A stretch of DNA of 64,000 bases from Planctomycetota bacterium (GTDB taxonomy: Bacteria; Planctomycetota; J058). The stretch lies in contig JAHBXY010000022.1 of NCBI GenBank assembly GCA_019636275.1, positions 1 through 64,000 on the forward strand, in the 5' to 3' direction. Below are positions 1-8,430 of the stretch, piece by piece (the first letter of the stretch is position 1; every line of letters starts with the position of its first letter). A program made the translations under genes and the position numbers. The notes beneath the pieces are model-generated. The model ran no database searches and had not been told where the DNA came from. It saw nothing but the letters and a program-made list of their open reading frames with translations.

Positions 1-40
1 AGGGGCGCGGCGCAGTCGGGGCAGGGAGACGAGGGGTCGC

Positions 41-709
41 TCACGTGGGGCTCCTGCCGACGGAGGTCGGGGCGGACGCTGTCACCGGCGGGGCGGCCAC
101 CGCCGCCCACGCGCCTTCGCGCGCCTGGTCGAGGACCTCGCGCGAGAAGGCCAGCTCGCCCGCGCGCGAGAACTTGTGCACGCCGAAGAGCGCCCCGGCG
201 ACCAGCGCGCGAAGGAGCGCCGGGGGCAGCGGCCGGTAGACGCCCGCCGCGGCGCCGCGGCGGAAGTGGTCGTCGAGCAGCGTCCGCGCCGGCTCCCAGA
301 CCGCCAGCGTCTCGGGCGCCACGTAGGGGGCGTGGTTGTGCAGGTCGCAGAAGGCCAGCGCCCGCTCGTTGGCCAGGGCGAAGCTGGTGAAGACCTCCCA
401 GATCGCCTCGAACTGGGCGCGGATGTCGGCCCCGCGCGGCACCTCGCGGGCCAGGCGCCCCGCCAGGCCGCCCTTCACGCGGGCGAGGACCTCGTTGACG
501 AGGCGCTCCTTGCCGTCGAAGTAGAGGTAGACCGTGCCCGTGGCCACGCCGGCGCGCCGGGCGATCTCCGGGATCGTCGTCCCGTGGAAGCCCTTCTCGA
601 CGAACAGGTCGAGCGCCGCCGAGAGCAGGCGGGCCTGCTTCTCCGGCACGTCGTCGAACAGACCGGCGGCCGGTGGGGCGAGGGGCGGGGAGGGTCGGGC
701 AGCACACAT
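41..709 (-). CDS. TetR/AcrR-family transcriptional regulator
   Basis: This is a one-component repressor of about 222 residues, the usual TetR length. The N-terminal helix-turn-helix is clear: a helix with LLSAALDLFVEKGFHGTT is followed by IPEIARRAGVATGTVYLYF, the canonical TetR DNA-binding signature. The C-terminal ligand domain is all helical and gives no hint of the ligand. An ATG seven codons upstream (730) is also in frame, but that codon lies inside the operator-like palindrome at 716-733, so I prefer the ATG at 709. The gene is probably autoregulated. Its neighbour on the right is the pyruvate dehydrogenase operon, on the same strand and 280 bases away, so a functional link is not implied. 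Confidence 0.9.
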   Translation of the reverse strand: MCAARPSPPLAPPAAGLFDDVPEKQARLLSAALDLFVEKGFHGTTIPEIARRAGVATGTVYLYFDGKERLVNEVLARVKGGLAGRLAREVPRGADIRAQFEAIWEVFTSFALANERALAFCDLHNHAPYVAPETLAVWEPARTLLDDHFRRGAAAGVYRPLPPALLRALVAGALFGVHKFSRAGELAFSREVLDQAREGAWAAVAAPPVTASAPTSVGRSPT

Positions 710-715
710 GCCTAC

Positions 716-733
716 TGAATGAACATTCATTCA
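716..733. promoter_or_regulatory. TetR-type operator palindrome
   Basis: TGAATGAACATTCATTCA is an 18-base inverted repeat with 16 of 18 positions symmetrical (half sites TGAATGAAC and TGAATGAAT). It sits directly upstream of the preferred start of the TetR gene and overlaps the alternative start. This motif shape is typical of AcrR/TetR operators, so autorepression is likely. Confidence 0.8.
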
Positions 734-870
734 GGACGGCGGGCAAGCGCCGACGTGATCTCCTGTGTCGGCAACGACTAACGTCCGCCGGCCAGGACGG
801 TCTCAACCCGATCGGAGCCGCTCGGCGTGCGCCGTCACAGCCGCGACCGGTTGTTGTGATGAGCGAGAAC

Positions 871-960
871 GGTCACCGAGGTGGCACCGAGGACGCCGAG
901 AGGTCTTTCAAGACAAGGCTCTCGCTGCCCTCAGGTGTGTCCTGGGTGACCTCGGTGACC
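871..960. repeat. Intergenic inverted-repeat element behind aceF
   Basis: GGTCACCGAGGT at 871-882 is repeated perfectly inverted as ACCTCGGTGACC at 949-960. The interior carries further CCGAG/CTCGG-type pairings. The rest of the 731-994 gap shows no convincing gene. The element lies just beyond the aceF stop and could fold at the 3' end of the aceEF message. It resembles the CTCTGCG elements at 6394 and 18856 in architecture but not closely in sequence. Confidence 0.6.
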
Positions 961-994
961 GCCTTCTACTCGTCAGGTCAAGCGGTCAGCGCTC

Positions 995-2275
995 TCAGAC
1001 CTGCAGGAGCAGGTCGGTCGGGCGCGACAGCAGGTCGCACACGAGCCGCGTGAAGCGGGCCGCGGACGCGCCGTCGATCAGGCGGTGGTCGTAGCTGAGC
1101 GACACCGGCATGAGGAGCCGCGCCACGGGGGCGCCGCCGGGGCCGGGGACGAACTGCTCGCGCGCGCGCGAGACGCCGAGGATCGCCACCTCGGGCCAGT
1201 TGACGATCGGCGAGAAGCCGGTGCCGCCGATCCCGCCCAGGTTGCTGAGCGTGAAGGTCGCGCCGCGCATATCGTCGAGGCCGAGCTTCCTCGCCCGTGC
1301 CCGCTGGGCGAGGTCGTCGAGCTCGCGGGCGAGCTCGGTGGCGCTCTTCCTGTCGACGTCGCGCAGCACCGGCACGAGGAGGCCGTGCTCGGTGTCCACC
1401 GCGACGCCCAGGTGGAAGTACTTCTTGTAGACCAGCTCCCCGCGGGCGAGGTCGATGCTCGCGTTGAACGCCGGGTAGCGGCGCAGGGCCACGACGAGCG
1501 CCTTGAGGATCAGCGCCGTCATCGTGACCTTCGACTCCGGGTGGGCCGCCTTGAACGCCTTGCGCCCGGCCTCGAGGTCGGTCACGTCGGCGAGGTCGTG
1601 CTGCGTGACGGCGGGCACGAGGCTCCAGCTCCGCGCCATGGCCTCGGCGGTCTTCTTGCGGATCCCCGAGAGCGGCTCGCGCGCCACCTCGCCCCACTGC
1701 GCGAAGTCGGGCATGGCCGGCTGGCCCGCCGGGCCGCCGACCGCGCCCGCCTGCTGCACCTGCCCGGCGACGTCCTCGAGCGTGATCCGACCGCGCTCGC
1801 CCGTGCCGCGGACCTGCGCCAGGTCGATGCCCAGGTGCCGCGCGAGCTTGCGCACGGCCGGCCCGGCCGGGAGCGTGGCCCCCTCGCGCGCGGGCGCCGG
1901 AGCCGCCGTCGGCCGCGGCGCCGGCTTCGCCTCGGCGGCAGGCTTCGGCTCTGCCTTCGGCTCGGGGGCCGGCTTCGACTCGGCGGCCGGCTTCGGCCGG
2001 GCGGCCTTCGGGGCCGCCCCGTCGCCGCCGTCCGCCTCGAGCGAGAGCAGGAGCTGGCCCTTCTTCACCTCGTCGCCGGCCTTGACGTGGACCTCGGTCA
2101 CCTTGCCCGCGTGCGGGCACGGCAGCTCGACGGTCGCCTTGTCCAGCTCGATCTCGACGACCGGCTGCTCGGCGCGGATGGTGTCGCCGGCGGCGACGAG
2201 GACGTTGACGATCGTCCCCTTGTCGACGCCTTCGCCCAGGTCGGGCACGTGGAACGCGGTGGCGGTGGCAGGCAT
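995..2275 (-). CDS. aceF: Pyruvate dehydrogenase E2, dihydrolipoamide acetyltransferase
   Basis: This 426-residue protein transfers the acetyl group from E1 to CoA in the cytoplasmic pyruvate dehydrogenase complex. A single lipoyl domain (about 8-82) has the lipoylated lysine in the DKA motif at about residue 46. A long Ala-Pro-Lys linker (about 86-125) leads to a peripheral subunit-binding domain (about 130-170). The catalytic CoA-acyltransferase domain ends with the active-site histidine in SLSYDHRLIDG. The start codon lies 11 bases after the aceE stop, so the two form an operon. E. coli AceF has three lipoyl domains; this has one. No dihydrolipoamide dehydrogenase gene is present in the window, so E3 must be encoded elsewhere. 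Confidence 0.95.
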   Translation of the reverse strand: MPATATAFHVPDLGEGVDKGTIVNVLVAAGDTIRAEQPVVEIELDKATVELPCPHAGKVTEVHVKAGDEVKKGQLLLSLEADGGDGAAPKAARPKPAAESKPAPEPKAEPKPAAEAKPAPRPTAAPAPAREGATLPAGPAVRKLARHLGIDLAQVRGTGERGRITLEDVAGQVQQAGAVGGPAGQPAMPDFAQWGEVAREPLSGIRKKTAEAMARSWSLVPAVTQHDLADVTDLEAGRKAFKAAHPESKVTMTALILKALVVALRRYPAFNASIDLARGELVYKKYFHLGVAVDTEHGLLVPVLRDVDRKSATELARELDDLAQRARARKLGLDDMRGATFTLSNLGGIGGTGFSPIVNWPEVAILGVSRAREQFVPGPGGAPVARLLMPVSLSYDHRLIDGASAARFTRLVCDLLSRPTDLLLQV

Positions 2276-2286
2276 GGCGGCCTCGT

Positions 2287-4959
2287 TCAACTGACCAGCG
2301 GGTCGGGCTTGTCGGGCGCGAGGCCCAGGGCCGCCAGGGCCCGGGGCAGCTCCTCGCGCGGGAAGCGGCCCTCGTCGGCGAGGGCGCACAGCGTGGCGTA
2401 GGCGACGGACTCGGCATCGACCTCGAAGAACCTGCGCAGGCGGGCGCGCGTGTCGCTGCGCCCGAAGCCGTCGGTCCCGAGCACGCGGTAGGCGCCCGGC
2501 ACCCACTCGCGCACCTGGTCGGCGACGAGGCGCACGTTGTCGCTCGAGGCCACGAACGGCCCGGTGAGCCCGGCCAGCGCCTCCTCGATGAACGCGCGCC
2601 GCGGCGCCGCGGTCGGGTTCAGCTGGCGCGCCCGGGCGGCCGCGCGCGCGTCGCGGGCCAGCTCGGTGTAGCTGGTCACGCTCCACACGTCGGCCGTCAC
2701 GCCCCAGCGCTCCTGCAGGAGCGCCTGGGCGCGCAGGACCTCGTTCATGATCGTCCCGCTGCCGAAGAGCTGCGGCCGGCCGGCGCGCGGCGCGTCGCCC
2801 TGGCCCGGGCGCAGCAGGTACAGGCCGCGCACGATCCCCTCGGCGGCGCCCTCGGGCATGGCCGGCTGGGCGTAGTTCTCGTTGAACAGCGTGATGTAGT
2901 AGAAGCCCGGCTCGCCGTCGCGGTACATGCGCCGCAGGCCGTCCTGGATGATGACCGTCACCTCGTAGGCGTAGGCCGGGTCGTAGGCGTGGCAGGTCGG
3001 GACCGCCGCCGCCAGCAGCAGGCCGTGGCCGTCCTCGTGCTGGAGCCCCTCGCCGTTGAGCGTCGTGCGCCCGGCGGTCGCGCCCATGAGGAAGCCGCGC
3101 ACGCGCGCGTCGGCGCCCGACCAGATCAGGTCCATGACGCGCTGGAAGCCGAACATGGAGTAGAAGATGAAGAACGGGATCGTGGGCACGCCGTGCGTCG
3201 CGTAGGCCGTCCCGGCCGCGATCCACGAGCACAGGCCGCCCGCCTCGGTGATCCCCTCCTGCAGGAGCTGCCCGTCGCGGGCCTCCTTGTAGTACATGAC
3301 CGTCTTGCGGTCGACCGGCTCGTAGAGCTGCCCCTGCCAGGAGTAGATGCCGAACTGGTTGAAGAGCGCCTCCATGCCGAAGGTGCGCGCCTCGTCGGGG
3401 ACGATCGGCACGACGAGCTTGCCGAGGCCCTTGTCCTTGAGCAGGTGCGAGAGCAGGCGCACGAACGCCATGGTCGTCGACACCTCGCGCCCCTCGGAGT
3501 CGCGGGTGAAGGCGCCCAGGTCGGCGAGCGCGGGCGGCTCGAGGGCGGGGCTGTCGACGACCCGGCGGGGCACTGGGCCGCCCAGCGCCTCGCGGCGCGC
3601 CTTGAGGTAGCGCACCTCCTCGCTGTCCTGCCCGGGGTGCAGGTAGCGCATGGGCTCGAGGTTCTCGCGGCTGACGTCGAGGTCGAAGCGCTCGATGAAG
3701 TTGGCGATGTCCTCGGTCTTGAGGCTCTTCTGCTGGTGCGCCGTGTTCTTGCCCTCGCCCGTGCCCAGGCCGAAGCCCTTGACGGTGTGGCAGAGGATCA
3801 CCGTCGGCTCGCCGCGGTGCTCGACCGCCTCCTTGAAGGCGGCGTGGACCTTGAGCGCGTCGTGGCCGCCGCGGCGCAGGCGGGCCAGGAAGGCGTCGTC
3901 GAAGCGCGCCCCGAGCGCCTCGAGCTCGGGCGAGCCGGCGAACAGGTGCTGGCGCAGGGCGGCGATCGGCTCGACGCCGAGCTTCTGCAGCTCGCCGTCG
4001 ACCGTCGCGGCCAGGCGGCGCGCCAGGTGGCCGTCGGGGTCGGCGGCGAACAGCTCGTCCCACTCGCTCGACCACATGACCTTGATGACGTTCCAGCCGG
4101 CGCCGCGGAACACGCCCTCGAGCTCGCGCACGATGCTGCCGTTGCCGCGCACCGGGCCGTCGAGCCGCTGCAGGTTGCAGTTGACGATCATCGTCAGGTT
4201 GTCGAGCCGCTCCCGCGAGGCGACGGTCAGCGCGCCGAGCGACTCGGGCTCGTCCATCTCGCCGTCGCCGCAGAACAGCCACACGCGCGAGCCGGACGTG
4301 TCCCGGAGCCCGCGGTGCTCGAGGTAGCGGTTGAAGCGCGCCTGGTAGATCGCCGAGATCGCCGCCAGGCCCATGGACACGGTCGGGAACTGCCAGAAGC
4401 CGGGCATGAGCCAGGGGTGCGGGTACGACGACAGCCCGCCGCCCGGCGCCAGCTCCTGGCGGAAGTGGTCGAGGTCGCGCTCCGACAGGCGCCCCTCGAG
4501 GAAGGCGCGGGCGTAGATCCCCGGGCTGGCGTGGCCCTGGAAGAAGATCTGGTCGCCCGTCGACGCGGCGCTCCGGCCGCGGAAGAAGTGGTTGAAGCCC
4601 ACCTCGAACACGGTCGCCAGCGAGGCGTAGGTCGCGAGGTGCCCGCCCAGGCCCGGGTTGGCCTGGTTGGCGCGCATGACCATGGCGATCGCGTTCCAGC
4701 GCAGGTAGCTCTCGAGGCGCCGCTCGAGGGCCAGGTCGCCCGGGTAGGGCGACTGCTCCTCCGGCGGGATCGAGTTGACGGGCGGCGTGATCGGGATGGG
4801 CGACGGGCAGCCGCGCAGGGCGGCGCGCTCCTGGAGCTGCCCGAGCATGTAGAAGACGCGGCCTTCGCCCCAGCGGGCGCGCAGGTCATCGAGCGCGTCG
4901 AGCCACTCCTCGGTCTCCTGCGGGTCGACGTCCTGGACGGAGGGCTGCTGCTCGCACAT
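2287..4959 (-). CDS. aceE: Pyruvate dehydrogenase E1, homodimeric type
   Basis: This 890-residue protein decarboxylates pyruvate using thiamine diphosphate and reductively acetylates the E2 lipoyl group. Length and sequence match the homodimeric AceE family of proteobacterial type rather than the alpha2beta2 type. The TPP-binding region is clear: GDGEMDEPES followed about 30 residues later by NCNLQRLDG. Other AceE-typical stretches include QGHASPGIYARAFLEGRLS and HTVKGFGLG. The gene leads a two-gene operon with aceF. The leader is unusually palindromic at 4984-5002. The start is the ATG at 4959; no strong Shine-Dalgarno sequence is visible. Confidence 0.96.
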   Translation of the reverse strand: MCEQQPSVQDVDPQETEEWLDALDDLRARWGEGRVFYMLGQLQERAALRGCPSPIPITPPVNSIPPEEQSPYPGDLALERRLESYLRWNAIAMVMRANQANPGLGGHLATYASLATVFEVGFNHFFRGRSAASTGDQIFFQGHASPGIYARAFLEGRLSERDLDHFRQELAPGGGLSSYPHPWLMPGFWQFPTVSMGLAAISAIYQARFNRYLEHRGLRDTSGSRVWLFCGDGEMDEPESLGALTVASRERLDNLTMIVNCNLQRLDGPVRGNGSIVRELEGVFRGAGWNVIKVMWSSEWDELFAADPDGHLARRLAATVDGELQKLGVEPIAALRQHLFAGSPELEALGARFDDAFLARLRRGGHDALKVHAAFKEAVEHRGEPTVILCHTVKGFGLGTGEGKNTAHQQKSLKTEDIANFIERFDLDVSRENLEPMRYLHPGQDSEEVRYLKARREALGGPVPRRVVDSPALEPPALADLGAFTRDSEGREVSTTMAFVRLLSHLLKDKGLGKLVVPIVPDEARTFGMEALFNQFGIYSWQGQLYEPVDRKTVMYYKEARDGQLLQEGITEAGGLCSWIAAGTAYATHGVPTIPFFIFYSMFGFQRVMDLIWSGADARVRGFLMGATAGRTTLNGEGLQHEDGHGLLLAAAVPTCHAYDPAYAYEVTVIIQDGLRRMYRDGEPGFYYITLFNENYAQPAMPEGAAEGIVRGLYLLRPGQGDAPRAGRPQLFGSGTIMNEVLRAQALLQERWGVTADVWSVTSYTELARDARAAARARQLNPTAAPRRAFIEEALAGLTGPFVASSDNVRLVADQVREWVPGAYRVLGTDGFGRSDTRARLRRFFEVDAESVAYATLCALADEGRFPREELPRALAALGLAPDKPDPLVS

Positions 4960-4983
4960 GGCTGACGCTCGCGCGCTGCTGGC

Positions 4984-5002
4984 CCGCCGTGGGATACGGC
5001 GG
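4984..5002. promoter_or_regulatory. Palindrome in the aceE leader
   Basis: CCGCCGT and ACGGCGG form a perfect seven-base inverted repeat around a five-base spacer, about 25 bases upstream of the aceE start. It could be a regulator site or an RNA hairpin. A box TAGAGT lies farther upstream on the minus strand, near 5022. The assignment rests only on symmetry and position. Confidence 0.4.
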
Positions 5003-5127
5003 CCAGGCGGGAGGCGTCACTCTAGACGCCATCGGGGCCCGGGCAAGGGGCTGTGGGGTCGACGGCTGCGGCCTCGCTGGGTTCGCGGGCAGTCTGCCTC
5101 GCGCGCGACGGTCGCCCCCCGCGGGAC

Positions 5128-5328
5128 CTAGTCCCGCAGATCCTCGAGGTCGCGCAGCGTGAGGTCCGCCATGCGCGCCGCGGCGCGCAGGTCCTGGCGG
5201 GTGCCGTCGAGGCGCACCACCTCGACCGCGACCTCGGCCCGGGCCTGCCGCAGGCCACGCCGCAGCTCGTCGACGGTGGCCCGGACGGGCTCGAGCACCA
5301 CCGCCACCAGACGCGCCAGCCGGTCCAT
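5128..5328 (-). CDS. Small helical protein, unknown function
   Basis: This 66-residue protein is predicted to be mostly alpha-helical, with heptad-like spacing of Leu, Val and Ala and a charged C-terminus ending in LRDLEDLRD. A good Shine-Dalgarno sequence (GGAGGG, about six bases upstream) precedes the ATG and is the main support that this is a real gene. No family is recognised. It stands alone between aceE and the HlyIII-type gene. Confidence 0.55.
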   Translation of the reverse strand: MDRLARLVAVVLEPVRATVDELRRGLRQARAEVAVEVVRLDGTRQDLRAAARMADLTLRDLEDLRD

Positions 5329-5385
5329 GTCGCCCTCCCTCGCCCCCAGCCTAGCCAGGCGGGCGCGTTCGCGCCCGTACGAGGG

Positions 5386-6105
5386 TCAGGCCGCGCTGGG
5401 CGCGACCTGGACCGGGCCCGGCGCGGGGGCGGCCACCAGGGCGGGAAGGCCGGCGCCCAGCCACAGGCCGCGGAAGTAGACGACCCCGCCGACGAGCGTC
5501 GTGAGGTGCAGGAGCTCGTGGGCCTCGACCACGCCGGCCAGCAGCCGCGGGGCCTGGAACACGTCCATGAAGCCGCCGAAGGTCACGACGACGCCCGCCG
5601 CGAGCAGCGGCCCCGAGACGTGCGCCCCGTGGGCGCGGCCGGCGCGCAGGACGGTCGGGAGGCCGCACCAGCCCATGAGGATGTAGAGGGCCGGGCTGAT
5701 CCACAGCGCCATGTCGCGCATGGCGACCATCTCGGCCGCCACGCCCGCGACGGCGATGCCCCACAGCCCGGCGACCGTCGCGAGCGCCGGGCCCGGTACG
5801 AACACGACGCGGACCGCCGAGAAGGTGGCCGCCAGGCCCAGCCAGATCGAGGCGTGGTCGAGGTGCCAGAGCACATCGCGAGCGGGGTGCGACGCGGGCA
5901 GCGCGTGGTAGCTGCCGCTGACGAGGAACATGGCCACGACCGCCATCGCGTAGGCGGCGAGCGCCGCCCGCTGCGCCCCGCCGCGCCCGCGCCGCACGAG
6001 GGCGGGCGAGAGGGCGGCGAGCGTCAGGCCGATCGCCAGGTGCGTCAGGCAACTGAGCGGCTCGGCCAGGCCGAACAGCGAGACCATCTCCCGGTGTGGA
6101 CTCAT
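5386..6105 (-). CDS. HlyIII/PAQR-family seven-helix membrane protein
   Basis: This integral membrane protein of about 239 residues has about seven hydrophobic segments. Three signatures of the hemolysin III/PAQR family are in the right order: SGSYHALP after helix 2, LDHASIWL in helix 3, and EAHELLHL near the C-terminus. They supply the conserved Ser, His and Asp residues proposed to bind a metal for an amidase-like ceramidase activity in PAQR proteins. The bacterial function is unsettled. I chose the ATG at 6105 because a TAGCCT box ends eight bases before it; an upstream TTG at 6114 is possible. Confidence 0.8.
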   Translation of the reverse strand: MSPHREMVSLFGLAEPLSCLTHLAIGLTLAALSPALVRRGRGGAQRAALAAYAMAVVAMFLVSGSYHALPASHPARDVLWHLDHASIWLGLAATFSAVRVVFVPGPALATVAGLWGIAVAGVAAEMVAMRDMALWISPALYILMGWCGLPTVLRAGRAHGAHVSGPLLAAGVVVTFGGFMDVFQAPRLLAGVVEAHELLHLTTLVGGVVYFRGLWLGAGLPALVAAPAPGPVQVAPSAA

Positions 6106-6190
6106 CGCGCACAAGGCTACTCGACTCGCCCACGCGACGCGTCATGCCAGCTTTCTGGCAGGCGTGCGTCTTGGCCCACTGCTGCGGCGA

Positions 6191-6343
6191 CCCGTTCCCG
6201 TTCCCGTTCCCGGTTGTTGGGGCCACATGAACTTCGACCACGAGCACGGGTCGAGACCTCCTCCTCCATGGGGTCTTCATGCTCACTCGCATGGTCAACA
6301 CCCTCGGAGGTGCGGGAACGGGAACGGGAACGGGAACGGGAAC
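6191..6343. repeat. Inverted hexanucleotide microsatellites
   Basis: CCCGTT is repeated 3.5 times at 6191-6211, and its complement GGGAAC five times at 6314-6343, separated by about 100 bases. The arms could pair over about 21 bases. Both lie in the 368-base gap between 6106 and 6473, which otherwise contains only the CTCTGCG element at 6394-6455 and no convincing gene. Confidence 0.8.
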
Positions 6344-6393
6344 GGAGGGCTCGAACGAGAGTTGGCCTTGCGTCCTGGCCAGAGCGCGGAGGA

Positions 6394-6455
6394 GACGCAG
6401 AGGACACACCCTCTGCGATCTCTGCGCCTCCTCTGCGGCCTCTGCGTCGAGTCGA
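6394..6455. repeat. CTCTGCG-type dispersed inverted repeat
   Basis: GACGCAGAGG (6394-6403) and CCTCTGCGTC (6439-6448) are a perfect ten-base inverted repeat. The right half, about 6409-6455, matches 18886-18934 at roughly 41 of 47 positions, so this is a dispersed intergenic element rather than chance symmetry. Confidence 0.75.
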
Positions 6456-6473
6456 CTGCCATCACGGCCACGC

Positions 6474-7347
6474 TCACGCAGCGTGGCGTCGCCAGGCCTG
6501 GCTCGCCATGAGCGGAAGCGCCTCCTGGCTCGGCTGGGCCAGGAACAGCGCCCGGCCCGCCGCCCAGTGGTGGCGGATCAGATACACGTGGCCGCGGTCG
6601 ACGTAGTAACGGTGCACGATCTCCCCGGGCGCGAGGCGGCGCGGGAACGCCTCCTCGATCCACGAGATCAGGTGCACGCCGCGCAGCTTGTCGCGCACGA
6701 ACCCGAGCGCCTCGGCGTGGGTGTAGCGGCGTCCGGCCACGCGCTTGAACACGGCGTCGGGGCGCGGGCAGGCCAGGACGTTGCTGCCCTGGCGCGGGTC
6801 GGGCTCGGCGAGGTCGAAGGCGCCGGTGGTCAGCCCGCGCAGGAGGGTGCTGGCCCGCGGCAGCGCCGCCAGGCCGGTGGCGCGGTAGAGGTCGCGCCAG
6901 AACCCCTCGGCGCGCTGCGGGTCGGGCATGGTCAGGGCGAGGTCCGGCCGCAGGCGCAGCACGGCCCAGGGCTCGGGCTCGCCGCCCTCCTGGCGCACGA
7001 CGTACTCCACCTCGTGGTCCTCGGGGACGCCGCGCCGCTGGAAGAAGCGCAGCGGGTCGGTCGGGCCGCTCGAGAACAGCGGGATCGCCGCCGTGCCGGT
7101 GAGGAGGAACAGGTCGCACGTCAGCGCCGGCCCGACGAAGACGGGCGGGCAGTCGGGCGCGTGCAGCGCGGGCCCCGGCGGCGGCCGCCGCGCGCCCGCA
7201 CCGCGCGGCCCGCCGCCGGGCGGCGGACGCCGGCCGTGCGCCCGGGGCGCCGCCGAGCAGCGCGCCCAGGAGCGCGAGCAGCCGCTCCCACCAGCCCGCC
7301 TCGAGCGTGTCGTCGTCCGCCGCGCACTTCGTCACCCGGGCCCCCAC
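6474..7347 (-). CDS. Hypothetical protein, frame broken near the N-terminus
   Basis: The clean C-terminal frame runs from at least the GTG at 7010 to 6474 (178 residues). The same frame remains protein-like upstream, giving HAPDCPPVFVGP and FLLTGTAAIPLFSSG before the GTG. It then enters a Pro-Arg-Gly-rich linker and reaches a stop with no start. A different frame opening at the GTG at 7347 encodes a plausible start with TLEAGWWERLLALLGALLGG. The natural gene is therefore probably 6474-7347 with one indel between about 7175 and 7260. No family is recognised. Features include EYVV, WAVLRLRPDLALTMPDP and RYYVDRGHVYLIRHHWAAGR. A conservative call would be 6474-7010. Confidence 0.6.
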
Positions 7348-7401
7348 GGGCGCCGGCGAGCGCGGCGCCCTCCCCAGTATCGGCGCGCGACGGGGGCGCC
7401 T

Positions 7402-8112
7402 TCAGCGCGGCGCCTGGCCGGCGGCCCGCGCGCGCTCGAGCAGGCGCGCCCCGCGGCGCGCGTCGCCGGCCTCCTGGCGCTCGCCCACGCCGGCCGCCGC
7501 CAGGCGGCGGGCCTGGTCGGGGTCGACGTAGCGCGGGCGCGCCAGGAGCTCGTCTCGCCGGGCGGCGTCGCGCGCCCGCCGGGCGAGGTCCTCGCGCCGC
7601 TGACGCTCGGCGGCCGCGACCTCCGGATCCCCCGGCAGCGCGCGGCGCCGCGCCTCGGCGAGCAGCCAGTCGAGGACCTCGTCCGAGGCCTCCTGCGTGC
7701 GCGCCCAGCGGAACACCGAGACGAACGCCGCCGGGTCGTCGCGCCGCTGCGCCTGCGCCACGAGCCGCTCGAGCCTGAGCCCTCGCGCGAGCGCCAGGAG
7801 GTCCTGCGCCTGGTCGCCCAGGCCCCGCGACGAGGCCCACAGGGCCAGCGCCTCGATCTCCCGCGGGTCGTCCATGTCGACCCTCGCCGCCCGCTCGCCC
7901 AGCTCCGCCTCGGGCGTGTCCTGCGCCTCGACCCGCTCGACGACCGCGGTCGGCACGACCACGAGCCCCGAGGCCGTGCGCAGCCGCACCTCGCGCTCGG
8001 TCCGGCCCACGACCTTGCCCTCGAGGACGCGGCCGTTCTTGAGGTGGACGACGTCTGCGCGCGCAGCAGGCGCCAGGAGGCAGAGCAGGAGCAGCGCGCG
8101 CCATCCCATCAT
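7402..8112 (-). CDS. Exported hypothetical protein with beta-type N-terminal module
   Basis: This protein of about 236 residues has a clear signal peptide (GWRALLLLCLLAPAARA). A short beta-rich module follows, with HLKNGRVLEGKVVGRT, a motif common at the N-terminus of exported planctomycete proteins. The rest is a long charged helical region rich in Arg, Ala and Glu. The ATG at 8112 places the signal sequence at the very start; an ATG at 8157 would add a poorly fitting 15-residue extension. A TACGCT box ends ten bases before 8112. No enzymatic motif is seen. It is probably a periplasmic structural or scaffolding protein. Confidence 0.7.
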   Translation of the reverse strand: MMGWRALLLLCLLAPAARADVVHLKNGRVLEGKVVGRTEREVRLRTASGLVVVPTAVVERVEAQDTPEAELGERAARVDMDDPREIEALALWASSRGLGDQAQDLLALARGLRLERLVAQAQRRDDPAAFVSVFRWARTQEASDEVLDWLLAEARRRALPGDPEVAAAERQRREDLARRARDAARRDELLARPRYVDPDQARRLAAAGVGERQEAGDARRGARLLERARAAGQAPR

Positions 8113-8430
8113 CGTGATGGGGAGCGTAGCCACGTCGAGCGGGCCTGCCCAGGCCATCCCTTCCCGATTCCTGAAGCGCCGGGCCCTCTCGGAGCAGAGA
8201 CGTTGCGCTACGTTTCACACCCGGTTCAGCGCGGCACGAGCGTGCGTCGCACCTTCTGGCCCCTGCTGACACAATCGCCTACGTGGGTGAGAGTTGAACG
8301 TCTCGGGCTGGACCCCGTGCGCTCCGGCACAGCCCTCGCTCTATCGTTCACCAACACGCGGCGCGCAGGACGGCTCGAGTGAGTCACCGCGCGCGGCCAG
8401 AGAACGACGAGACGAACGAGGACCACTCCC
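8113..8430. other. Intergenic region, no gene seen
   Basis: This is a 318-base divergent gap between two exported-protein genes. It must hold promoters for both directions. The minus-strand TACGCT at 8123-8128 fits a -10 box for the 7402-8112 gene. I see no convincing -10/-35 pair for the plus-strand gene and no repeat. Confidence 0.5.

Noticed and set aside
995..4282. Long frame covering aceF and most of aceE
   Set aside because: Only its 3' end (995-2275) is real coding sequence; the rest is out of frame with AceE.
2989..4965. Long plus-strand frame opposite aceE
   Set aside because: Low-complexity His/Glu/Arg/Val composition and exact antisense position to a highly conserved gene show that it is a mirror frame.
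5038..5125. Further copy of the CGACGGCTGCGG repeat
   Set aside because: It shares only about 15 bases (TCGACGGCTGCGGCC); the following blocks do not match convincingly.
7121..8272. 383-codon minus-strand frame rich in Arg, Gly and Ala
   Set aside because: It is a shadow of the genes at 6474 and 7402 in another frame, with no domain-like sequence.
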